A stretch of DNA of 64,000 nucleotides from CAVSRC01 sp963785065 (GCA_963785065.1 CAWATX010000004.1:930001-994000), one strand, 5' to 3'; counted from the stretch's first letter, positions 1 through 9,200 are shown. Translations and numbers: made by a program. The notes: a model not told the origin generated them from the sequence alone.

Positions 1-35
1 ATCGAAGGTTCCATGGCCCGATAGGCCGGGATTGT

Positions 36-1082
36 TCAAGAGCTTGGCGCGTTTAGCGGCTGTCCCTGACGAAGCGATTCAACCAGTCCGGCGACCGGCC
101 GGACGGCGCCGACGGTGACGCCGCGGCGGGAGAGCACCGGCGGCGACAGGCGCTGGCCCAGCCAAGCGCGTTCGGCTTCGCTCATCGGCAAGAGCGCGTC
201 GATCACCGCCGCCATCGTGGTTTCCGCAGCGCGCGTTCCGCCGTCATCGCATTTGAGGGCGATGCCCAGCCCGAGTTCCGGGATGGCTCCGCAGAAGACG
301 CCCTCGGCGCCGGTCTTGACGAAGACGCGGCCGGGCAAGGCCGTCATCACCTCGGTGCAGAAACGCTCCGTGCCGGCGACCATGTAGGGCTCAGCCATGC
401 AGGCAGCGGCCAGGCTGCGCGCGGCAGCGGCGCGCGCCGGCGACAGGCCCTCGCCGGTGATGAAGCGGGCAAAGGCCAGCGCCAGCCTGTCGATCGGGAT
501 CGCGTAGGTCGGGATCGAGCAGCCGTCCGTGCCGCGTACCTCGGCCCCTAGGCTTTCGCCGGTCATCTCGGCGAGCGTCGCCGTGATCTCGCGCATCGCT
601 GGATGGTCAGGCAAAACGTATCCCTTGGGGTCGAGACCGCGATGGCAGGCGAGGCAGATGAAGCCGGCATGCTTGCCGGAGCAGTTGTTGTGGAGCTGGT
701 TCGGCTCAAGCCCGGCGCGGACGAGCGCCTCGGCGGCGCCGCGCAACCCCGGCACCTGGCAGCCGCATTCGAGATCGGCCTCGCCCCTGCCCGCCTTGGC
801 GAGCATGGCCGCAGCCGTGGCCACATGGCGCGGCTCGCCATTGTGCGACGAACAGGCGAGCGCCAGCTCGGCATTGCCGAAGCCGTAGTGGTCGGCGGCG
901 CCGCTTTCGACCAGCGGCAGGGCCTGCAGCGCCTTGACCGCCGAGCGCGGAAAGACTCGCCGCCCGACATCGCCGATTGTCGCCCGCACCTGCCCTTTGG
1001 CATCGACCACGGCAATGGCGCCACGGTGGGCGCTCTCCACCAGGGTGCCGCGGGTGACTTCGACCAGGATGGGGTTGCTCAT
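36..1082 (-). CDS. L-asparaginase II family protein
   Basis: Predicted cytoplasmic amidohydrolase that would convert L-asparagine to aspartate and ammonia (asparaginase II family, unrelated to E. coli AnsA/AnsB). The 348-residue product begins MSNPILVEVTRG and carries the family motif NNCSGKHAGF at about residues 132-141, plus SSHNGE near residue 78. The ATG at 1082 is chosen because it overlaps the TGA of the upstream aminotransferase (ATGA), which indicates translational coupling; the open frame extends further upstream, but that part is low-complexity and overlaps the neighbour. Length fits the family. The pair suggests amino-acid nitrogen scavenging. Substrate is inferred from family only. 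Confidence 0.88.
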   Translation of the reverse strand: MSNPILVEVTRGTLVESAHRGAIAVVDAKGQVRATIGDVGRRVFPRSAVKALQALPLVESGAADHYGFGNAELALACSSHNGEPRHVATAAAMLAKAGRGEADLECGCQVPGLRGAAEALVRAGLEPNQLHNNCSGKHAGFICLACHRGLDPKGYVLPDHPAMREITATLAEMTGESLGAEVRGTDGCSIPTYAIPIDRLALAFARFITGEGLSPARAAAARSLAAACMAEPYMVAGTERFCTEVMTALPGRVFVKTGAEGVFCGAIPELGLGIALKCDDGGTRAAETTMAAVIDALLPMSEAERAWLGQRLSPPVLSRRGVTVGAVRPVAGLVESLRQGQPLNAPSS

Positions 1083-2251
1083 GGGCGTGGCGATTTTTCG
1101 AGCCATGCCGCCAGACGTTCGACGGCGGACTCCAGAATCGCATCCTGCTTGGAAAAGCAGAAGCGGACGAAATGGCGCGGGCCTTCGGCATCGTAAAAGG
1201 CCGACATGGGCACCGCGGCGACGCCGGCCTCGACCGTCATGCGCTTGCACAGCTCGGCGTCGTCCGAGTTGAGGCGGAGCGGCGCGACGTCGGCAGTGAT
1301 GAAATAGGTGCCGGCGCAGGGCGCAGGCGCAAAGCCGAGTTCGGCGAGGTCGGCGGCAAAGCGGTCGCGCTTCTTCTCCAGTTCGCCCGACAGGCTCTCG
1401 TAGTAATCGTCGTCCTTGGCAAGCCCGAAGGCCACCGCCTTCTGCAGGTTGGGGGGCGTGGTGAAGGTGGTGAACTGGTGCGCCTTGGTGATCGGATCGA
1501 GGAGCAGCGGCGGCGCGGTGACATAGCCGATCTTCCAGCCGGTGAGCGAGAAGGTCTTCCCTGCCGAGCCGATGCGCACCGTGCGCTCGCGCATGTCCGG
1601 CAGCGTCATCAGCGGAATATGGCGGGCACCGTCGAACAGGATGTGCTCATAGACTTCGTCGCAGATGGCGATGGCGTCACGGGCGATGCAGAGATCGGCG
1701 ATGAGCGCCAGCTCTTCGCGCTTGAAGACCTTGGCCGCCGGGTTCATCGGATTGTTGAGGAGGATCGCCTTGGTCTTCGGGGAGAAGGCGGCGGCGAGCG
1801 CCTCGGCATCGAGCGTCCAGTCCGGCGGGGTCAGGCGCACCAGACGCGGGATGCCGCCCGCGCGGCGGACCAGCGGCAGGTAGCAGTCGTAAAGCGGCTC
1901 GATCAGCACGACCTCGTCGCCGGGCACGATCAGCCCGGCCATGCAGTCGGAGAGCGCCTCGGTGGCACCTGAGGTGACCAGCACCTCATGCTGCCAGTCG
2001 ACATCGAGGCCGTAGAAGCGCCGATTGGCCTCGGCCACTGCCTGGCGCAATTCGACCAAGCCCATCATCGGCGGATATTGGTTGAGCCCCGAGAGCAGTT
2101 CTTCGGCCGCAAGCTGCTTCACATCGGCGGGGCCATCGACGTCCGGGAAGCCCTGGCCGAGATTGATCGCGCCCTCGGCGATGGCGAGCCGCGACATGAC
2201 CTCGAATATGGTCATGGGAAGGCTGGTATAGACCGGATTTGTCGACTTCAC
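1079..2251 (-). CDS. PLP-dependent aminotransferase class I/II
   Basis: Fold-type I aminotransferase that moves an amino group between an amino acid and a 2-oxo acid in the cytoplasm. Visible motifs: INLGQGFPD near the N-terminus, VTSGATEAL, NNPMNPAAK, CDEVYEH, and the PLP lysine in SAGKTFSLTGWK at about residue 232. About 390 residues, normal for the family, and closest in pattern to the methionine/kynurenine (YbdL-like) branch. I prefer the GTG at 2251 because a GGGAGGGAGGG run lies just upstream; a TTG at 2299 is the alternative. It overlaps the asparaginase start by 4 bases, so the two form an operon. Substrate is not determinable from sequence. Confidence 0.87.
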   Translation of the reverse strand: MKSTNPVYTSLPMTIFEVMSRLAIAEGAINLGQGFPDVDGPADVKQLAAEELLSGLNQYPPMMGLVELRQAVAEANRRFYGLDVDWQHEVLVTSGATEALSDCMAGLIVPGDEVVLIEPLYDCYLPLVRRAGGIPRLVRLTPPDWTLDAEALAAAFSPKTKAILLNNPMNPAAKVFKREELALIADLCIARDAIAICDEVYEHILFDGARHIPLMTLPDMRERTVRIGSAGKTFSLTGWKIGYVTAPPLLLDPITKAHQFTTFTTPPNLQKAVAFGLAKDDDYYESLSGELEKKRDRFAADLAELGFAPAPCAGTYFITADVAPLRLNSDDAELCKRMTVEAGVAAVPMSAFYDAEGPRHFVRFCFSKQDAILESAVERLAAWLEKSPRP

Positions 2252-2401
2252 GGGACCCTCCCTCCCCGGCGGGGCAACGGAGATTAGGGCCTTTGCCAAT
2301 CAGGGGGAACAGGGCACGCCCGACGATGGCCTATAGCGCATTTCGAGATTTACCTCACGGAGCTGTGATCCGGCATCCTGGACGAAGCGAAACTTCTCAG
2401 C

Positions 2402-2427
2402 GGAACGGACCGTAGCTGCCGACGTCT
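2402..2427 (+). promoter_or_regulatory. Candidate ECF-type promoter of the FAS1 gene
   Basis: GGAAC at 2402-2406, a 16-base spacer, then CGTCT at 2423-2427. This matches the general GGAAC / CGTC pattern recognised by many ECF sigma factors, and the related EcfG (GGAAC-N16/17-CGTT) pattern. It ends 47 bases before the FAS1 start at 2475. Which sigma uses it is unknown; the adjacent SigK-like factor is one candidate, a general-stress EcfG another. Confidence 0.5.
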
Positions 2428-2474
2428 CCAGCTTAGCGAGACACCGAGACAACTCGTTCCAAGGAGAATGCTCC

Positions 2475-3047
2475 ATGACAGCCATCATTCGCGCCATCGC
2501 CGTAGCAGCCGTTTTGGGTGCGGCCGGTGCCTACACCGCGCCCGCCATCGCCGCCGAGCAGACCGTCGAGGTCGGCGGTGCGGCGATGTATCCGTCCAAG
2601 AACATCATCGAGAACGCCGTCAACTCGAAGGACCACACGACGCTGGTGGCGGCAGTCAAGGCGGCGGGCCTGGTCAAGACGCTGGCAGGGCCCGGCCCCT
2701 TCACCGTCTTCGCGCCGACCAACGAAGCCTTCGCCAAGCTGCCCAAGGGCACGGTCGACGCGCTGCTCAAGCCGGAGAACAAGGACAAGCTGACGAAGAT
2801 CCTCACCTACCACGTGCTGCCCGGCAAGCATTCGGCCGAGTCGATCATGGCAGACATCAAGAAGATGGACGGCAGGGCCTCCTACAAGACGGTCGAGGGC
2901 GAAAAGCTCACATTCGCCATGAAGGACGGCAAACTCTGGGTGATGGACGATTCGGGCGATACCGCTCAGGTGACGATCGCCGACGTGAACCAGTCCAACG
3001 GCGTCATCCACGTCATCGACACGGTGCTCATGCCCAAGATGGGCTGA
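2475..3047 (+). CDS. Secreted fasciclin (FAS1) domain protein
   Basis: Small periplasmic or secreted protein with one fasciclin domain, a fold linked to adhesion and cell-surface interactions. The 190-residue product has a Sec signal peptide (about residues 1-27, ending PAIAA) and a FAS1 domain at roughly 50-188. FAS1 motifs are clear: GPFTVFAPTNEAF (H1 region), LLKPENKDKL, TYHVLPGK, and the H2-like end GVIHVIDTVLMPK. AAGGAG precedes the ATG. An ECF-like promoter lies just upstream, and a SigK/RskA-like pair lies convergently downstream. FAS1 genes often sit beside sigK-rskA loci, so it is a likely target of that sigma factor. Its ligand is unknown. Confidence 0.9.
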   Translation: MTAIIRAIAVAAVLGAAGAYTAPAIAAEQTVEVGGAAMYPSKNIIENAVNSKDHTTLVAAVKAAGLVKTLAGPGPFTVFAPTNEAFAKLPKGTVDALLKPENKDKLTKILTYHVLPGKHSAESIMADIKKMDGRASYKTVEGEKLTFAMKDGKLWVMDDSGDTAQVTIADVNQSNGVIHVIDTVLMPKMG

Positions 3048-3091
3048 TGCCTAACGGCGGCGGATGTTCGCCCCCTTCGCCGCCTGAACCG

Positions 3092-3121
3092 GAAGCGGCC
3101 TGCCCTCGGGCGGGCCGCTTC
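3092..3121. terminator. Hairpin between convergent FAS1 and anti-sigma genes
   Basis: A 14-pair stem with one T-G wobble and a 2-base apex: the left arm starts GAAGCGGCC at 3092 and the right arm ends GGCCGCTTC at 3121. It lies between two convergent stop codons, so it could end transcription from both sides. No T-run follows on either strand, so it may be an mRNA 3'-end stabiliser rather than a classical intrinsic terminator. Confidence 0.5.
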
Positions 3122-3138
3122 TGCGTGGCGGGAGCGAC

Positions 3139-3849
3139 CTACCGCGCCGGCAGCAGCGTTCCTTTGAAGACCAGCGGCCCCTGCGGTGCCCCCGTGGGCG
3201 AGCCGCCCTTCTGTTCGAGAGTGACCGCAAGCGTAACGTCGGGCGCCGGGCGGGTGTCGATGACGCGGCGATAATTGGCGTTTTCGATGACGCCGAGGGA
3301 ACGGGGCGACTGATTGGGCAGGATCGACCACAACTCGTAGCTCTTGTCGGGCGGCGGCGGCGCGGCGACGCGAACAAGTTCGATGTCGCGGCTGTTCAAG
3401 TCGACGGTGGCGACAAAGGCCGGCGTCGTTCCGTCGGGTGCCGTGAGCACAGCGACGTAGGAAGACTGCTGCGGCGGCTGATACCGTTCGACCCCGACGA
3501 TCGCCACGAGTGCGGCCGCCACCGCGGCAAACGCGGCGGCCGTCAACCGCCAGCGCCGCACGGACCGGCGCAGCGCCAAGACATTGGCTCCCTCGGCAGC
3601 CGCCTCGACGCCGATACCGGCCTCGATGCGTGACCAAAGATGAGGCGGGGGCGCTAGCGGTGACACGGCATCGGTGAGCGGCTGCAGCCGCTTCTGCCAC
3701 GCGGCCACGGCGGCAGCGAAGGCCGGGTCGGCGGCGATGCGCGCTTCGGCCGCGCGCCGCTCCGCGGCGTCGAGCGTGCCCAACACATATTCGCCGGCGA
3801 GCGCGTCGCGTTCGTTGCCATCCATGCCGTTGGCGTCAGACGGGGTCAC
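3139..3849 (-). CDS. Anti-sigma factor, RskA/anti-sigma-K type
   Basis: Inner-membrane protein expected to bind and hold the ECF sigma factor encoded immediately upstream. About 236 residues: an N-terminal cytoplasmic region with the family signature ERDALAGEYVLGTLD, a transmembrane segment near 100-120 (LTAAAFAAVAAALVAIVGV), then a periplasmic domain of the anti-sigma-K type (YELWSILPNQSPRSLGVI). The GTG at 3849 is preferred because GAAGGA stands 8 bases before it; it overlaps the sigma gene by 14 bases. An ATG at 3825 is the alternative. No zinc-binding HxxxCxxC motif is visible. Confidence 0.85.
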   Translation of the reverse strand: MTPSDANGMDGNERDALAGEYVLGTLDAAERRAAEARIAADPAFAAAVAAWQKRLQPLTDAVSPLAPPPHLWSRIEAGIGVEAAAEGANVLALRRSVRRWRLTAAAFAAVAAALVAIVGVERYQPPQQSSYVAVLTAPDGTTPAFVATVDLNSRDIELVRVAAPPPPDKSYELWSILPNQSPRSLGVIENANYRRVIDTRPAPDVTLAVTLEQKGGSPTGAPQGPLVFKGTLLPAR

Positions 3850-4405
3850 CGAGGCATTCCTTCAGGGCGATGAGGCTGCGCCTCAAGATGGTTTTTATCG
3901 TCGCGACTGGCCGGTTGAAACGACCGGCCAGTTCCTCGCGGCTCCAGCCGTGGCAATAGGCAAGCAGCACCATGCCGCGACGCTCCTCGTCCAGGCCTTT
4001 CAGGCAGGCGGCCAGGCGCATGCCGGCCAGCAGGCGCTCGCCGCCGTTCGCCGGGTCCGCCAGCCGCTCGCTCATCTCCGCGTCGATCGCCGTCGAAGCG
4101 GCGGCAACGCGCTCGGCCCCGCGTCGCGCCGCATCGATTGCCGCGTGGCGCGCGATCGTCGCCATCCAGGCAATCGGTGAGGCGATGGCGGCGTCGAAAT
4201 CGCCGGCGCGCGACCAGATGCGCATGTAGGCCTCCTGAACCGCGTCCTCGGCTGCCTTCTCGTCCCTCAAGATACGGCGCGCGGTCGCCAACAGTTTCGC
4301 GGCGGTGCGCTCATAGAGAACGCGGAAGGCATGCCGGTCACCATCGGCCGCACGCCCCAGCAGCGACGCAAGATCGTCTGCTTCCAAATCGGCGCTCCGC
4401 TCCAC
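3836..4405 (-). CDS. ECF sigma-70 factor, SigK-like
   Basis: RNA polymerase sigma subunit of the extracytoplasmic-function group. Region 2 is seen as HAFRVLYERTAAKLLATARRIL followed by EKAAEDAVQEAYMRIW; region 4 as GMVLLAYCHGWSREELAGRF and PVATIKTILRRSL. The GTG at 4405 gives 189 residues, typical for this group, with GGCGGGGG just before it; an ATG at 4510 would add a basic, non-conserved extension. It overlaps the downstream anti-sigma gene, the normal arrangement of a coupled sigma/anti-sigma pair. The neighbouring FAS1 gene has an ECF-like promoter and is a plausible target. Confidence 0.86.
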   Translation of the reverse strand: MERSADLEADDLASLLGRAADGDRHAFRVLYERTAAKLLATARRILRDEKAAEDAVQEAYMRIWSRAGDFDAAIASPIAWMATIARHAAIDAARRGAERVAAASTAIDAEMSERLADPANGGERLLAGMRLAACLKGLDEERRGMVLLAYCHGWSREELAGRFNRPVATIKTILRRSLIALKECLGDPV

Positions 4406-4534
4406 GAACCCCCGCCGGGCTGGATCCAACCCGCCCCTTGTGCCACACGCCCCCGACAACACCAATCCGAACGACGGTCGAGCGGCGCGGATCGGCAGAC
4501 GACGCCGCATTTTTTGACCAACTAGGCAAATCTC

Positions 4535-4548
4535 TTGATTTGCATCAA
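4535..4548. promoter_or_regulatory. FNR/FixK-type box (TTGA-N6-TCAA)
   Basis: Sequence TTGATTTGCATCAA, an exact match to the alphaproteobacterial FnrL/FixK core TTGA-N6-TCAA. On the plus strand, a site centred at 4541.5 would place a -41.5-activated start near 4583, just before an AGGAGGG at 4594. On the minus strand it lies upstream of the ECF sigma gene. Direction of action is not settled. Confidence 0.6.
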
Positions 4549-4602
4549 GGCGGCCGCGGATTTCTCTGACAGTGATGCCGGCCGACAAAACATAGGAGGG
4601 AA

Positions 4603-4797
4603 CTGGCCGTACCCGCCGATGTCGCCGTCGTAATCTCGGGGATCCTTGCAGTCTTTGTCGTATTCGCCCTGACCCGGACCACATGGGCGCCCATCCGTGG
4701 GGCGCCGTCCGCTCACGGCCGAATACTCACCCCCCACGCCGTCGCGCGATTGAGTGTTTTTGCGCGGAAATATGCCGCGGCGGGCACCGGCCGATAA
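4603..4797 (+). pseudogene. Possible decayed small single-span membrane protein
   Basis: AGGAGGG at 4594-4600 is followed, 8 bases on, by GTA at 4609, then a frame reading PADVAVVISGILAVFVVF and ALT, a good hydrophobic helix, running on to a TAA at 4795. No ATG, GTG or TTG stands at the expected place, so the start appears lost (GTG to GTA is one possibility), and the segment after the helix is not obviously conserved. An FNR box lies about 50 bases upstream. Short single-helix proteins of this look occur in Rhizobiales, but I cannot name it. It could also be chance coding. Confidence 0.3.
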
Positions 4798-4914
4798 GTC
4801 CGTCTTCCTGTCACAAAGCGGGGCCAACATGGCCAGGTACGAAAGTTCGCCGACGGCGAAGGCGTCGGCCGGCGTCCATTGCAACGACCCAAGGTTGCAG
4901 TTCGAGCATGGGCG

Positions 4915-4977
4915 ATATCACGTACGATATATCTTGACGCCACTTGGACGGGTGATTACCTATGTCGCACGATATAG
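4915..4977 (+). promoter_or_regulatory. Promoter flanked by CG(T/C)ACGATATA direct repeats
   Basis: TTGACG (4934-4939), a 17-base spacer and TACCTA (4957-4962) form a sigma70-like promoter. The words CGTACGATATA (4921-4931) and CGCACGATATA (4966-4976) flank it, 45 bases apart (about four helical turns). The first also lies in an ATATC-N6-GATAT dyad (4915-4930). This geometry suggests a regulator that binds both sides of the promoter of the downstream efflux operon. Confidence 0.45.
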
Positions 4978-4991
4978 ATCGGAGGCATTCC

Positions 4992-5078
4992 ATGAATCGC
5001 CGTCGGTATCCTGCGGCGGTCTGCTCTCCCCTTACAATCGCCCATCACCTTGCTATATGGGCGGGACCGTTGCCGTAA
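4992..5078 (+). CDS. Possible 28-residue leader peptide
   Basis: A short frame beginning MNRRRYPAAV, with GGAGG placed 6 bases before its ATG, a better ribosome binding site than that of the downstream efflux gene. It ends 46 bases before the membrane-fusion protein start at 5125 and lies after the candidate promoter. Four basic residues near the start and a hydrophobic stretch follow. It could be an upstream regulatory frame for the RND operon or chance; no homolog is recognised. Confidence 0.3.
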   Translation: MNRRRYPAAVCSPLTIAHHLAIWAGPLP

Positions 5079-5124
5079 CGCGGCCGCGGCGAGCTTCTTC
5101 CTTGGCATTAGACGGGTGACGCTG

Positions 5125-6231
5125 ATGGCAACAGGACTGCTCAAACCAAGCCGCATCGTTGCGGTGGCCATCGCGGTCGCCGCCGTCGTCTGGATCGGTT
5201 CAGGCGTCATCACCAGCGATTCCCACGCGGACCAGACCGCCAACGCGCAACCGCAGAGCGCGCCGGTACAGAAGGTTGGTGTCGAGCCGGCCGCGCCCGT
5301 ACTGCACAGGCGTTCGGTGACGCTGTCCTGCGTGACCCAGGCCGACCACAAGGCGGCAGCCGTGGCGCGCGGCGCCGGCGTGCTGCTCGGCCTGTCGGTT
5401 AACCGCGGCGACGTGGTCAGGGCGGGCACCATCATCGCCCGCATCTCCGACGAGGGCCGCCAGGCGGCGGTCGATCAGGCGCAGGCGCTGCTCGACCAGC
5501 GCATGGCCGAATACACCGCCAACAAGAAGCTCATCGACCAGGGTAACCAGCCGCGCAACAACCTGGCGGCACTGGACGCTTCGGTGGCGGCGGCCAAGGC
5601 GGCGCTGGCCGCGGCCCAGGCCGAGCTCGACCGGGTCGCGGTGCGTGCGCCGATCGACGGCAAGGTCGATCGCGTCCCGGTGCAGGTCGGCCAGGCCGTG
5701 CAGGTCGGCACCGAGATCGCCCAGATCGTCGACCCCGACCCGATGCTGGCGGTCGGCGCGGCCAGCGAGGCGCGGCGAGCGAGCGTCAAGGCCGGCGCGG
5801 AAGCGACGGTGCGCTTCATCGACAATTCCACGGTGGCCGGCAAGGTCACCTTCGTCAGCCTCAGCGCCGACGCGGCGACGCGCACCTATCGCGTCGAGAC
5901 GCGCATGAGCAATCCCGACGCCGTCATTCCGGACGGGGTGACCTGCGAGATGGCGGTCGATCTCGGTGCGGTCAGCGCGGTTGCGGTGCCGCGCTCGGCG
6001 ATCGTCTTCTCGGACGACGGACGGCTCGGCGTGCGCATTGCCGATTCCGAAAGCAAAGCGCAGTTCGTGCCCGTCGAGGTCGTCGACGACGGCACTGACG
6101 TCATCTGGCTGACCGGCATCAACAAGGCCTCGCGGGTGATCGTGGTCGGCCAGGACTTCGTCAAAGACGGCGATCCGGTCGAGGCGGTCTCGGCGGCCAA
6201 GGCCGACATCAGGACGGAACCGCCGGCATGA
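5125..6231 (+). CDS. RND efflux membrane-fusion (periplasmic adaptor) protein
   Basis: Periplasmic adaptor that would link the RND pump encoded next to an outer-membrane channel. The 368-residue product starts MATGLLKPSRI, has an N-terminal signal or anchor helix (about 9-28), a lipoyl-like segment (GVLLGLSVNRGDVVRAGTII), a short alpha-helical hairpin rich in Ala/Gln/Leu (residues about 110-170), a second lipoyl half (VRAPIDGKVDRVPVQVGQAV), then beta-barrel and membrane-proximal domains. No lipobox cysteine is visible. The stop overlaps the permease start (ATGA), so the two are co-translated. Substrate unknown. Confidence 0.88.
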   Translation: MATGLLKPSRIVAVAIAVAAVVWIGSGVITSDSHADQTANAQPQSAPVQKVGVEPAAPVLHRRSVTLSCVTQADHKAAAVARGAGVLLGLSVNRGDVVRAGTIIARISDEGRQAAVDQAQALLDQRMAEYTANKKLIDQGNQPRNNLAALDASVAAAKAALAAAQAELDRVAVRAPIDGKVDRVPVQVGQAVQVGTEIAQIVDPDPMLAVGAASEARRASVKAGAEATVRFIDNSTVAGKVTFVSLSADAATRTYRVETRMSNPDAVIPDGVTCEMAVDLGAVSAVAVPRSAIVFSDDGRLGVRIADSESKAQFVPVEVVDDGTDVIWLTGINKASRVIVVGQDFVKDGDPVEAVSAAKADIRTEPPA

Positions 6232-9200
6232 AACGCATCGTCGGCATCGCCATCGAACGCTGGCGGCTGACGCTGGCGGTCCTCGCCTTCCTGCTGCTTG
6301 CCGGCGCGGTCGCTTATCAGGCGATCCCCAAGGAATCCAACCCCGACGTCACCATCCCCTACATCTACGTCCAGCTCTCGCAGCGCGGCATCTCGCCGGA
6401 GGACGCCGAGCGGCTGCTGGTCAAGCCGATGGAGACGGCGCTCAAGGCGGTCGGCAACGTCAAGCAAATGCGTGCCGCGGCCTTCGAGGGCGGCGGCTAC
6501 GTGCTGCTCGAGTTCGAGGCCGGTTTCAACCAGGACACGGCGCTGCAGGACGTGCGCGCCAAGGTCGACGACGCCAAGAGCGACCTGCCGGCCGACGCCG
6601 ACGAGCCGAGCGTGCACGAGGTCGACCTCGGCCTCTTCCCGGTGGTCGTGGTCACTCTTTCCGGCGACCTTTCCGAGCGCGCGCTGACCAGCATCGCCCA
6701 GCAGGCGCAGGATGCCATAGAACAGGTGCCCGGCGTGCTCTCGGCTACGCTGCAGGGTACCCGCGACGAGGTCGTCGAGATCATCGCCGAACCGATGCTG
6801 CTGAAGAGCTACGGTGTGTCGCTCGACCAGTTCGTCGGTGCCGCCTCGGCGGGCAACAGCCTGGTGGCGGCCGGTGCGCTGGAGGGGCCGCAGGGCCGCT
6901 TCCCGGTCAAGGTGCCGGCGCTGATCGAGACGCCGGAGGACGTGCTCAACATCCCCGTTGCTGCCTCCAACGCCGCCACCGTGACGCTCGGTGACGTCGC
7001 CACCATCAAGCCGACCTTCCGCGACGCCACCTCGGTGACCCGCGTCAACGGGCGTCCGGCGATCGCCATCGAAGTGGCCAAGCGCGCCGGCGCCAACCTC
7101 ATCGACACGGTCGCCGGCGTGAAGAAGGCGATTGCCCAGGCTGAGAAGCAGTGGCCGGACAATCTCAAGGTCGAGTTCCTGCAGGACCAGTCGGTGTTCA
7201 TCCAGGAGATGCTCGACGAACTGCAGAACAGCGTCATCACAGCCGTCTTCCTGGTGGCGGTGATCATCCTGTTCTTCCTCGGCGGGCGCGCCTCGCTGTT
7301 CATCGGTATCGCAATTCCCTTCTCCTTCCTGGTCGGTATCCTCGGCCTCGGCCTGGCCGGGCTGACGGTCAACATCGTGGTGCTGTTCAGCCTGATCCTC
7401 GCCGTCGGCATGCTGGTCGACGACGCCATCATCGTGTCGGAGTTCGCCGAGCGGCGCATGAGCGAGGGCATGCCGCCGCGCGAGGCCTACGCCTTCGCGG
7501 CGCATCGCATGTCCGGCCCGGTGGTGGCGGCGACGCTGACCCGCATCGCCGCGTTCTCCCCCCTGCTCTTCTGGCCCGGTATCGTCGGCGAGTTCATGGG
7601 CTACCTGCCGCTCACGCTGATCGCGACGCTGTCGTGCTCGCTGGTGGCGGCGCTGATCTTCACGCCGACTCTGGGCGCACTGATCGGCAAGCGGCACATC
7701 GAACATCACGACGTGGCGCGGCGCGATGGCCTCTACATCAAGACCGTGCGGCTGGCGGTGCGCCATCCTGGCATCACCGTGCTCGCCGCCCTCGTCATGC
7801 TGATCGGCGTGCCAATCCTCTATGGCCAGACCGGCAAGGGCGTGGAGTTCTTCCCCAATGTCGAGCCCGACCAGGGCGTCGCGCTGGTCCATGCGCGCGG
7901 CAACCTGTCGCTCGCCGAGAAGGACCGGCTGGTGCGCGCCGTCGAGGCGCAGATCCTGCCGATGAAGGAGCTGTCCAGCGTCTATGCCCGGTCCGGCGCG
8001 ATGGGCCAGGGATCGCAGGACATCACAGAGGACGTCATCGGTCAGATCCAGTTCGAGTTTGTCGACTGGCAGAAGCGCCGGCCAGCTTCGGTGATCATGA
8101 ACGATATCCGCACGCGCACCGCCGACATTCCCGGCATCAAGGTCGAGGTGCGCGCGCCCGAGAATGGCCCGCCGACCGGCAAGCCGATCCAGGTACAGCT
8201 TTCCAGCGACCACCCGGAGGCGCTACGCGCGGCGGCGCTGGAAGTCACCGACAGGCTCGCCAAGAGCCCGGAGATCCGCGACCTCGACAGCGGACTGCCG
8301 ATTCCGGGGATCGACTGGCGCCTGGAGATCGATAAGGCGGAAGCGGCGAAATACGGCATCGGCGTCGGCTCGGTCGGCTCCGTCGTCCAACTCATCACCA
8401 ATGGCCTTAAGATCACCAGCTACCGGCCGCAAACCAGCGACAAGCCGGTCGATATCATCCTGCGCGTGCCCGAAGACCGGCGTACGCTGGGTCAGCTCGA
8501 CGAATTGCGAGTGCAGACACCGGCGGGCGCGGTGCCGATCGGCAATTTCATCAAGCGTGTGCCGGCGCTTTCGACCGGCATCATCCATCGCGTCGACGGC
8601 AAGCGGGTGATCACGGTCACCGCCAACATTGCCGACCAGACGCAGACCGCCGCCGTGCAGGAAGCGGTCAAGAAGCAGCTTTCGGCGGCCGACTTCAAGG
8701 GGCTGGTGACGTGGCAGCTGAAAGGCTCGGACGAGGAACGGCAGAACGCCAGCGCCTTCCTGAGCAAGGCCTTCGGCGCCGCGATCTTCCTGATCTTCGC
8801 CGTGCTGCTGGCGCAGTTCAACAAGCTGACCAGCGTGGGGCTGGTGCTGTTCTCGATCATCCTGTCGACGATCGGCGTGTTCGTCGGTGTGATGGTGATG
8901 GGCCAGTCGTTCGGCGTGGTGATGACCGGGATGGGCATCATCGCGCTCGCCGGCATCGTCACCAACAACAACATCGTGCTGATCGACACCTATGACCGGC
9001 TGCGCTTCGAGGGCGTGCCGGTCGAGGAAGCGATCCTGAGAACCTGCCGCGAGCGTGCCCGTCCGGTACTGCTGACGGCGGGCGCGGCGGTTCTTGGCGT
9101 GCTGCCGATCGCGTTCGGCATCAACGTCAACTTCCTGCACCGCGCCATCACCGTCGGCGCACCCTCGACCCAGTGGTGGGTGCAGCTTTCGACGGCCATC

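Larger units (their letters stand above)
4406..5124. other. Long intergenic region between sigma factor and RND operon
   Basis: About 720 bases without a full gene. From left to right it holds an FNR-type box (4535-4548), a possible decayed small membrane-protein frame (4603-4797), a promoter-like site flanked by two near-identical direct repeats (4915-4977), and a 28-codon frame with a strong ribosome binding site (4992-5078). Several longer frames on both strands here are low-complexity and were not accepted. Confidence 0.6.

Noticed and set aside
2300..2497. 65-codon frame on the minus strand between the aminotransferase and FAS1
   Set aside because: Overlaps the ECF-like promoter and FAS1 start, no motif or ribosome binding site.
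4522..4884. 120-codon frame on the minus strand
   Set aside because: Low-complexity, Gly/Asp/Arg-rich, no homology recognised; covers the small membrane frame on the other strand.
5886..8213. 775-codon open frame on the minus strand
   Set aside because: It lies antisense within the first RND adaptor and permease, is rich in Arg/His/Asp/Gly with no domain, and follows the codon-position shadow expected in GC-rich genes.
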